Positions 36,910-43,244 of a stretch of DNA of 43,244 nt are shown here, piece by piece. The notes under the pieces are model-generated. The model made no database searches, was not told the origin of the DNA, and saw nothing but the letters and a program-made list of their open reading frames with translations. The stretch comes from Gammaproteobacteria bacterium (GTDB lineage: Bacteria > Pseudomonadota > Gammaproteobacteria > Steroidobacterales > Steroidobacteraceae): positions 1 through 43,244 of the forward strand of contig JAFAPI010000231.1 in assembly GCA_019247195.1 (NCBI GenBank), given 5' to 3'. Each line of letters begins with the position of its first letter. Within the stretch, counting starts at the first letter, position 1. The translations under genes were made by a program, and so were the position numbers.

Positions 36910-37233
36910 ATGACGTTCGTGGTTACCGAAAATTGCATCAAGTGCAAGTACATGGACTGCGTCGAGGTGTGTCCGGTCGACTGCTTCCACGAAGGACCGA
37001 ACTTTCTGGCCATCGACCCGGAGGAGTGCATCGACTGCACGCTCTGCGAGCCGGAGTGCCCGGTTGAGGCGATCTTCTCGGAGGAGGAGCTGCCGGCGGG
37101 TCAGGAACAGTTCAAGGAACTCAACGCGCAGCTGGCCAAGCAATGGCCGGTGATTACGGAAAAGAAAGAAGCGCCGGCGGATGCCAAGGAATGGGAAGGC
37201 AAGCCTGAGAAGCTGAAGCTCCTCGAGCGCTGA
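36910..37233 (+). CDS. fdxA: Seven-iron ferredoxin FdxA
   Basis: 107 residues, very like Azotobacter ferredoxin I. Nine Cys at 9, 12, 17, 21, 25, 40, 43, 46 and 50 give one [3Fe-4S] and one [4Fe-4S] cluster. The C-terminal tail ([20 protein letters not shown], ending LLER) is the family's typical extension. It carries electrons in the cytoplasm. The ATG at 36910 has GAGGAA 6 nt upstream; a longer upstream frame is rejected. It is convergent with dsbC, with one base between stops. Confidence 0.96.
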   Translation: MTFVVTENCIKCKYMDCVEVCPVDCFHEGPNFLAIDPEECIDCTLCEPECPVEAIFSEEELPAGQEQFKELNAQLAKQWPVITEKKEAPADAKEWEGKPEKLKLLER

Positions 37234-37234
37234 T

Positions 37235-37969
37235 TCAGGGGGCGTGCGCCTCCTTCAGCTGCGCCACCAGGACATCCGGCGGCACATATCCCGGCAACAG
37301 ATCGCCGTTGGGCAGCACGATGGCCGGCGTGCCGTCGATCGCAAAATCCTTGCCGAGGGCATAGCTGCGCGCCACCGGGTTGTCAGCGCAGGGCTTGGTC
37401 TTGAGCTCCTGCCCCTGTTTGGCGCGCGTGAGCGCATCGTTCCGATCAGCCGAGCACCACACCTGCTCCGCCTTGGTCCAGGCGGGACTGTTGGGGCCGG
37501 TACGCGGGTACAGCAGGTAGCGGACCCGCACCCCGAGGCGGTTGTACTCGCCGATCTGGCTATGGAGCTTGCGGCAGAAGGCGCACTCGACGTCGGTGAA
37601 CACCGTTACCGTGTACTTGGGCTCACGCGGACTGAAGATGAGCATCTCGTCCTCGGGCACGGCGGCGATCATCTTGGCCCGCAGCTCGCGCCGGTGCTCC
37701 TCTGTCACATTGCGATTGCTGTTGAGCTCGAACAGGTCCCCCGACAACGCATACTTGCCATCGGCGGTGACGTAGGCGATCTCGGCGCCGCGGGTGTACT
37801 CGTACACTCCGGGGATGGGGCTTGCGCGCAGCTGGTCAGCCCTGGCGCCGGGTATGTGCCGGGCGACCTCAGCCCGCGGGTCGGGGGAGGTGGACTCCTG
37901 TGCGGCTGCGCAGGCAAGCGTGCCAAGCGCTGCGCACGCCAGAGTGTTCCTGAGCCATCTGCCTGCCAT
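37235..37969 (-). CDS. dsbC: Thiol:disulfide interchange protein DsbC
   Basis: 244 residues. A signal peptide (about 1-23) sends it to the periplasm. The N-terminal dimerisation domain (about 30-85) is followed by a thioredoxin fold with active-site CAFC (Cys129-Cys132) instead of the E. coli CGYC, a second structural Cys pair further on (VWCSAD and TKPCAD), and the cis-proline loop DGTPAIVLPNG. It repairs wrong disulfides with DsbD as reductant. The order xerD-dsbC matches E. coli; 98 bp separate them. Confidence 0.94.
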   Translation of the reverse strand: MAGRWLRNTLACAALGTLACAAAQESTSPDPRAEVARHIPGARADQLRASPIPGVYEYTRGAEIAYVTADGKYALSGDLFELNSNRNVTEEHRRELRAKMIAAVPEDEMLIFSPREPKYTVTVFTDVECAFCRKLHSQIGEYNRLGVRVRYLLYPRTGPNSPAWTKAEQVWCSADRNDALTRAKQGQELKTKPCADNPVARSYALGKDFAIDGTPAIVLPNGDLLPGYVPPDVLVAQLKEAHAP

Positions 37970-38067
37970 GGTGCGTCCGTTCCCTTACGCTGGATGGCGC
38001 TGCCGCGTGGGTCACGCGCTGCGGATCGTCAGTTTAGCAGAGCGCGCCAGGCAGGCGTCGGCCTGGC

Positions 38068-38991
38068 TCAGCCGCGCGGGTGATGCTGCGCGTGCAGCTC
38101 TTTGAGGCGTTCGCGCGCTACGTGCGTGTAGATCTGCGTGGTCGACAGGTCGCTGTGTCCGAGCAACATCTGCACGACGCGCAGGTCCGCGCCGTGATTG
38201 AGCAGATGCGTGGCGAAGGCGTGACGCAGGGTGTGCGGGGAGAGTTCCTTGGCGATGCTCGCCTTGCGGGCATAGCGCTTGATGATGTGCCAGAACGCCT
38301 GGCGCGTCATGCGGTCGCCGCGCCGGGTCGGGAACAGGTAGTCGGTCTGACGCTCGAGCAGGATCTCCCCGCGCGGGCCACGCATGAATTCCTTCAGCGC
38401 GCGCATCGCTTCCTCGCCGAGCGGGATGAGCCGCTCACGGTCGCCCTTGCCGAGGATGCGGATGACGCCCTGATTGAGGTTGATCTGACTCTGGCGCAGG
38501 TTCACCAGCTCCGAGACGCGCAAACCGGTGGCGTACAGCACCTCGAGCATGGTGCGGTCGCGGTTGCCGAGCGGATCACTGACCACGGGTGCGGACAGCA
38601 GTGCCTCGACCTCTTCCTCGGTGAGCGAGCGCGGCAGCGAGCGGCCGATCTTCGGCATGGCGATCTGGGCGGTGGGATCTTCGCGGATGGCGTTCTCGCG
38701 CATCAGATAGCGGAAGAAGCGGCGGAAGCTCGACAACTGCCGGGCGGTGGAGCGTGGGCGCGCACCGGCGCGGACGCGCCAAGCGATGAAATCCTGCAGA
38801 TCGGCGCGGGAAGTGCGCATGATCGGCACGTTGCGCTCGGCGAGCCAGCGGGCGAGCGCGGTCAGATCGGCGCGATACGCGGCCAGGGTATTGGGCGATA
38901 GGCCGCGTTCCATCCACACCGCGTCGAGAAAACGCGACACTGCGGGGTCGGCATCGGCGCCAGGGGACATCGCGATCGCGGTATTCGACAA
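38068..38991 (-). CDS. xerD: Site-specific tyrosine recombinase XerD
   Basis: 307 residues. The full set of catalytic residues is visible: Arg158 (ATGLRVSEL), Lys182 (GKGDRERL), His253 and Arg256 (SPHTLRHAFATHLLNHGAD), His279 (LLGHSDLSTTQ) and Tyr288 (IYTHV). With XerC it resolves chromosome dimers at dif. The sequence is clearly XerD rather than XerC or an integrase, as it matches the E. coli protein through its end (LHAQHHPRG). The start at 38991 is chosen; an in-frame ATG seven codons later is possible. Confidence 0.97.
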   Translation of the reverse strand: MSNTAIAMSPGADADPAVSRFLDAVWMERGLSPNTLAAYRADLTALARWLAERNVPIMRTSRADLQDFIAWRVRAGARPRSTARQLSSFRRFFRYLMRENAIREDPTAQIAMPKIGRSLPRSLTEEEVEALLSAPVVSDPLGNRDRTMLEVLYATGLRVSELVNLRQSQINLNQGVIRILGKGDRERLIPLGEEAMRALKEFMRGPRGEILLERQTDYLFPTRRGDRMTRQAFWHIIKRYARKASIAKELSPHTLRHAFATHLLNHGADLRVVQMLLGHSDLSTTQIYTHVARERLKELHAQHHPRG

Positions 38992-39183
38992 AGCCCTAGT
39001 CTCGCTGGAAGCTACTCAGCGCACGCGCGCGGCGGCGCTGTGCGTGTCTCGACTTCCCGGTAATGTGGTGACCGCAGTATGGTGAGCGGAGTGGCCGCAT
39101 CGACGTGATCACCTTCACATCCGTCGCACGGCATTAACATAAAGAGAACCAGTTCACACCACGCCCGTCATGGTCCGCGCTCC

Positions 39184-40005
39184 ATGCTGAAGTCCCGACT
39201 GCTGGGAGTGCTGCTCGCCCCGGCACGCCTCGCCTATACCCTGTGGGTCAGCATGGTGTTCCTCGCCGTCGGCCTGAGCGCGCTGCTGCTGCTGCTGGCG
39301 CTGCCCCGGGTCACGCAGCGTAGGAGCGCCGCCCGCGCGCTGGCGCGGCTGTTCCTGAGCGGCGCTGGCATGCCGCTCAAGATCTGCGGGGCACCCCTAC
39401 CGCCCGGACAGTGCGTGGTGGTATGCAACCACGCGAGCTACCTAGACGGTATCGTGCTCACCGCGGCGCTGCCGCCAGACTTCACTTTCGTCATCAAACG
39501 CGAGATGGCCGAGGTCCCGCTGGCCGGCGCGGCGCTCAGGCGCCTCGGTTCGCAGTTCGTGGAGCGCTCCGATCGCCAGCGTCGCGCTGCGGACGCCCGG
39601 CGGGTGCTGCGCGACGCCACGCAGGGGCAGTCCGTGATGTTCTTCCCGGAAGGCACGTTCACACCGCTGCCGGGACTGCTGAAGTTCCACCTCGGCGCCT
39701 TCGTCACGGCAGTGCGCGTCGGCTGTCCTATCGTGCCCGCCGTACTCACCGGCACCCGTCGTGCCCTGGCGCCCAGCGGAGCCCTGCCCCGCCCGGGCCG
39801 GCTGACGCTGCGCATCCTGCCCGCGCTTGCGCCCCCGCTGGAGTCTGAGCCGCACGGCGTCACCACGCTGCGCGATGCGGCGCGGGCGGCGATCCTGGCT
39901 GCACTCGGCGAGCCGGATCTCACATGTTGCGACGATACTGGCCGCCCACCTGATACAGCGCGTGCGAAATCTGCCCCAGCGAGCAGACCTTCACACTCTC
40001 CATGA
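39184..40005 (+). CDS. plsC: 1-acyl-sn-glycerol-3-phosphate acyltransferase family protein
   Basis: 273 residues. An N-terminal membrane segment (about 18-42) is followed by the acyltransferase domain with NHASYLD (His83, Asp88: the HX4D motif), a middle block ending QFVERSD, FFPEGTFT and a later VPAVLTGTRR. These are the four PlsC-family blocks. It probably adds the second acyl chain to lysophosphatidate or a similar lysolipid at the inner membrane. The last 29 codons overlap the 3' end of icmF on the opposite strand by 86 bp and form a poorly conserved tail. The exact acceptor is not certain. Confidence 0.88.
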   Translation: MLKSRLLGVLLAPARLAYTLWVSMVFLAVGLSALLLLLALPRVTQRRSAARALARLFLSGAGMPLKICGAPLPPGQCVVVCNHASYLDGIVLTAALPPDFTFVIKREMAEVPLAGAALRRLGSQFVERSDRQRRAADARRVLRDATQGQSVMFFPEGTFTPLPGLLKFHLGAFVTAVRVGCPIVPAVLTGTRRALAPSGALPRPGRLTLRILPALAPPLESEPHGVTTLRDAARAAILAALGEPDLTCCDDTGRPPDTARAKSAPASRPSHSP

Positions 40006-43000
40006 GCTCGGCAAACACGTTGCCACCCGCAGCCGCGACAGCCTGCAGGCGCTCGAGCGCAGAACCTGATGCGCCGGCATTGCGCGCCTGGAAAGCGCGC
40101 ACAGCGCTCACCTGCCCCTGCTTCTCCTCCTCGGTAGAACGGATCAGCTCAGCACCCTTGTGCTCCTCGGCGCCATCGGCTCCGGACAGGAAAGTGTTCA
40201 CGCCCACGATCGGCAGCGAGCCGTCGTGCTTCTTGGTCTCGTAGTAGAGCGATTCTTCCTGGATCTTGCTGCGCTGGTACATGGTCTCCATCGCACCCAG
40301 TACCCCGCCCCGCTCGGCCAGGGCCTCGAACTCCTTGTAGACGGCTTCCTCGACCAGGTCGGTCAGGTAGTCAATCGCGAACGAGCCCTGCCAGGGGTTC
40401 TGGATCTTGTTGAGACCCAGCTCGCGATTGATGATCAGCTGGATCGCCACTGCGCGGCGGACGCTCTCCTCGGTAGGTGTCGTGAGCGCCTCGTCGTAAG
40501 CGTTGGTATGCAGACTGTTGCAGTTATCAAAAAGCGCATAGAGCGCCTGCAGGGTGGTGCGGATGTCGTTAAAGGCTATCTCGCGCGCATGCAGACTGCG
40601 ACCGGAGGTCTGCACGTGGTACTTCAGCATTTGACTGCGTGCCGCCGCGCCGTAGCGTTCACGCATCGCCCGCGCCCAGATGCGTCGCGCCACACGGCCG
40701 ATCACCGCGTACTCTGCGTCCATACCATTGGAGAAGAAAAACGAAAGGTTCGGCGCGAAATCATCGATCTTCATGCCGCGGGCCAGGTAATACTCGACGA
40801 TGGTGAAGCCGTTAGCGAGGGTGAAAGCGAGCTGCGAGATCGGATTCGCGCCGGCCTCGGCGATGTGGTAGCCGGAGATTGAGACCGAGTAGAAATTACG
40901 CACCTGGTGCGCAATGAAATACTGCTGCACGTCTCCCATCATGCGCAGCGCGAACTCGGTGGAGAAGATGCAGGTGTTCTGCGCCTGGTCTTCCTTGAGG
41001 ATGTCCGCCTGCACGGTGCCGCGCACAGCCTGGAGCGCCGCGGCGCGGATGCGCTGATATTCCTCCGCCTCGAGCAGCTGCTCGCCACTTAATCCCAGAA
41101 GCGCCAGCCCAGACCCGTCGTGGTGCGGCGGCAGCCCGCCGCGATATGTGGGTGCGGCGCAGCCGCGCGCTGCCGCCGCGGCGTGCAGCGTGGCGATGCG
41201 TTGCTCGGCCTGGGCCCAGCGGCCCTGCGAACGCAGGTAACGCTCGACCTGCTGGTCGATAGCGGTATTCATGAACATGGCGAGCAGCATCGGTGCCGGC
41301 CCATTGATGGTCATGGACACCGAGGTTGCCGGATCGCACAGGTCGAAGCCTGAGTAGAGCTTCTTCATGTCATCGAGCGTCGCAATCGAGACCCCGGAGT
41401 TACCGGTGCGACCATAGATATCCGGTCGCGTGTCCGGGTCTTCGCCGTAGAGCGTGGTGGAATCGAAGGCGGTGGAGAGGCGCGGCCCGTGGCCGTGCGC
41501 CAGATAATGAAAGCGGCGATTGGTGCGCTCGGGCGCTCCCTCGCCGGCGAACATGCGGGTCGGATCTTCCTCCGTGCGCCGGTACGGGTAAACCCCGCCC
41601 GTGTAGGGATAGGCGCCGGGGAGGTTCTCGGTGAGGATGAAATGCAGCAGCTCCCCCCAGTCCTCCACGCGCGGCAATGCCAGTTTGGGGATCGGCATGC
41701 GGGCGAGACTTTCGGCGTAATTTTCGCCGCTCACTTCGCGGCCCCGCACGCGGTAGCGGTAGGTGGCCGCGCTCGCGGCCTGGGCCCGCTCGGGCCACGC
41801 CCGCAGCTCGGCGCAGGCCGCGGCTCCCATCTCCTCGAGTGCCTGGTTGTAAGCGATGCGCAACTCGCGGCGTGAGGCATCTGCGGTGCCGTCGGCCAGC
41901 AGCGCGGGCGGATAACTGTCGAGCGGACCTGGCAGCGCACCATCGTGCAGCGTCCGTAGTGCCTGATACAGCGCATAGGCCCGCCGCGCGGCCGCGCATT
42001 GCGCCTCGGCTTCGGCGCGCAGCTCACGCCCTGCCTGGGCGATCTCGGCGAGGTAGCGGATGCGGGCGGGCGGGATGAGGGCGGCGCCGGGTGCGCGGGC
42101 CGGGGGCTGAGAACCGGGCAGCTGCCAGTCGCCCGCGCCGATATGGCGTGCTGCCAGCGCCGCGCACAAGGCGGTGAATAGCTGGTTCACGCCCGGATCG
42201 TTGAAACGGCTCGCTATCGTCGGAAAGACGGGTAACTCTGCATCCGGCAGCTGCGCCTGCTGGGGGTGGTTACGGCGCCACTGCTTACGCACGTCGCGCA
42301 GACTGTCCTCCGCACCGCGTTTCTCACTCTTGTTAAGCGCGATGAAATCGGCGTAGTCCAGCATGTCGATCTTTTCCAGCTGACTCGCCGCTCCGTACTC
42401 GCCGGTCATCACATAGACCGACAGGTCGACCAGATCGACGATCTCGCTGTCGGATTGCCCAATGCCCGCGGTTTCGACCAGTACCAGGTCGAAGCCGCTC
42501 GCCTGATACAGGGCGACGACTTCCTTGAGCACCGCGGCGGTGGCCAAGTGCGCCCGCCGCGTCGCCAGCGAACGCATGAAGATGTTCTCGGCGGCCAGGC
42601 TGTTCATCCGGATCCGGTCGCCCAGCAGTGCGCCACCGGTGCGGCGGCGTGTCGGGTCCATGGCGACCACCGCGATCTGCAGCGCAGGGAACTGACGTAC
42701 CAGCCGCGCGAGCAGCTCGTCCGTGAGACTCGACTTGCCCGCGCCGCCGGTACCGGTGATGCCTATGACCGGGACCCGCTGGCGACTGCGTGCCAGCGCG
42801 CGTCGGATCTGCTCGGCCTGTGCCTCGCCCCCATTCGCGCCCTCGAGCACCGAAATGGTGCGCGCGATCAGCCCCTGATCACGCGCGTTGAGCGGCCGGA
42901 ACTCATAGGGCGGTTTGCGCACGGCCGCTAGCCGCCTGAAAACATCGTCGATCATGCCGGCGAGGCCGAGGCGGCGTCCATCTTCCGGGGTGTAGATCTT

Positions 43001-43243
43001 CTCCACGCCGTGACGCTCTAGCGCCTCGATCTCGTGCGGCGCAATCGTTCCCCCGCCGCCGACCACCACGCGGATGTGTTCGTAGCCCTGCTCGCGGAGC
43101 ATGTCCACCATGTAGGTGAAGTACTCGTTGTGTCCGCCTTGGTATGAGCTAACGGCGATCGCGTCCGCATCTTCCTGGATCGCCGCACGCACGATATCCG
43201 CGACGCTGCGGTTGTGGCCGAGATGCACGACCTCGGCGCCCCG
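39920..43243 (-). CDS. icmF: Fused isobutyryl-CoA mutase IcmF (5' end outside window)
   Basis: About 1,107 codons are present; the N-terminal start lies beyond the right edge, because the reading frame continues in from it with RGAEVVHLGHNRSV. Order of domains: the rest of a B12-binding domain (GGHNEYFTYMVDMLREQGYEHIRVVVGGGG), a MeaI-like G-protein chaperone (GITGTGGAGKSSLTDELLARL P-loop; NKSEKRG), and the acyl-CoA mutase barrel (RTGNSGVSIATLDDMKKLYSGFDLC, DQAQNTCIFSTEFALRMMGDVQ). IcmF isomerises isobutyryl-CoA and n-butyryl-CoA, or related acids such as pivalyl-CoA, with adenosylcobalamin. Its 3' end overlaps the plsC-like gene. Confidence 0.96.
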   Translation of the reverse strand, partial: RGAEVVHLGHNRSVADIVRAAIQEDADAIAVSSYQGGHNEYFTYMVDMLREQGYEHIRVVVGGGGTIAPHEIEALERHGVEKIYTPEDGRRLGLAGMIDDVFRRLAAVRKPPYEFRPLNARDQGLIARTISVLEGANGGEAQAEQIRRALARSRQRVPVIGITGTGGAGKSSLTDELLARLVRQFPALQIAVVAMDPTRRRTGGALLGDRIRMNSLAAENIFMRSLATRRAHLATAAVLKEVVALYQASGFDLVLVETAGIGQSDSEIVDLVDLSVYVMTGEYGAASQLEKIDMLDYADFIALNKSEKRGAEDSLRDVRKQWRRNHPQQAQLPDAELPVFPTIASRFNDPGVNQLFTALCAALAARHIGAGDWQLPGSQPPARAPGAALIPPARIRYLAEIAQAGRELRAEAEAQCAAARRAYALYQALRTLHDGALPGPLDSYPPALLADGTADASRRELRIAYNQALEEMGAAACAELRAWPERAQAASAATYRYRVRGREVSGENYAESLARMPIPKLALPRVEDWGELLHFILTENLPGAYPYTGGVYPYRRTEEDPTRMFAGEGAPERTNRRFHYLAHGHGPRLSTAFDSTTLYGEDPDTRPDIYGRTGNSGVSIATLDDMKKLYSGFDLCDPATSVSMTINGPAPMLLAMFMNTAIDQQVERYLRSQGRWAQAEQRIATLHAAAAARGCAAPTYRGGLPPHHDGSGLALLGLSGEQLLEAEEYQRIRAAALQAVRGTVQADILKEDQAQNTCIFSTEFALRMMGDVQQYFIAHQVRNFYSVSISGYHIAEAGANPISQLAFTLANGFTIVEYYLARGMKIDDFAPNLSFFFSNGMDAEYAVIGRVARRIWARAMRERYGAAARSQMLKYHVQTSGRSLHAREIAFNDIRTTLQALYALFDNCNSLHTNAYDEALTTPTEESVRRAVAIQLIINRELGLNKIQNPWQGSFAIDYLTDLVEEAVYKEFEALAERGGVLGAMETMYQRSKIQEESLYYETKKHDGSLPIVGVNTFLSGADGAEEHKGAELIRSTEEEKQGQVSAVRAFQARNAGASGSALERLQAVAAAGGNVFAELMESVKVCSLGQISHALYQVGGQYRRNM

Positions 43244-43244
43244 C

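Noticed and set aside
39115-39145. Promoter for the plsC-like gene
   Set aside because: TTCACA is followed by TAACAT after only 15 bp; spacing is poor, so it is not listed.

Overview
The window is a gene-dense, high-GC chromosomal segment of a gammaproteobacterium. Several conserved gammaproteobacterial gene neighbourhoods point there: xseA divergent from guaB-guaA; ndk-rlmN-pilF-rodZ-hisS-yfgM-bamB-der; trmJ divergent from suhB with an isc remnant behind it; queA-tgt-yajC-secD-secF; xerD-dsbC; and an mltF-like tail next to tadA. The GC content, the type IV pilus pilotin PilF, the ECF sigma module and the fused B12 mutase IcmF suggest an aerobic lineage near Nevskiales/Steroidobacterales/Xanthomonadales. 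That placement is inference. No insertion sequence, prophage, CRISPR array or rRNA was seen.

Layout. 1-6.1 kb: end of an MltF-like gene, tadA, an M23 peptidase, xseA, then guaB and guaA. 6.1-12.3 kb, the most accessory part: an S41-type lipoprotein, a seven-helix membrane protein, a compact thiol-redox island (ArsR regulator, two DUF899 proteins and a 65-residue MCPxC protein around one shared promoter region), and an OafA-like acyltransferase. 12.3-20.0 kb: one long leftward transcription unit, ndk-rlmN-pilF-rodZ-hisS-yfgM-bamB-der, covering nucleotide balance, RNA modification, pilus and cell shape, outer-membrane assembly and ribosome maturation; ispG is absent from its usual place. 20.2-22.8 kb: trmJ, a cysteine desulfurase fused to a degenerate IscU-like domain, and iscA. 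22.8-25.2 kb: suhB and an amino-acid permease. 25.2-33.4 kb: a leftward series of closely packed genes, ECF sigma, anti-sigma-like protein, PDZ protein, queA, tgt, yajC, secD, secF, terC, joining an envelope-stress-like module to queuosine synthesis and Sec export. 33.5-33.8 kb: a tRNA-Leu gene split by a group I intron. 34-43.2 kb: an Ig/beta-propeller lipoprotein, a NUDIX hydrolase, a seven-iron ferredoxin, dsbC, xerD, a PlsC-type acyltransferase, and most of icmF, which runs off the right edge.

Most notable observations. (1) A 224-nt self-splicing-type group IC3 intron interrupts tRNA-Leu after anticodon position 34. The base there is C rather than U, giving anticodon CAA and a C-G pair where group I introns almost always have U-G. 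(2) The IscS-IscU-like fusion has lost most of the scaffold's metal ligands and sits in a stripped-down isc locus. (3) The ArsR/DUF899/MCPxC island looks like a small dedicated thiol-redox system. (4) guaB, and probably arsR, appear to be transcribed from strong promoters as leaderless mRNAs. All calls come from reading the sequence and knowledge of the families; no database search was run.
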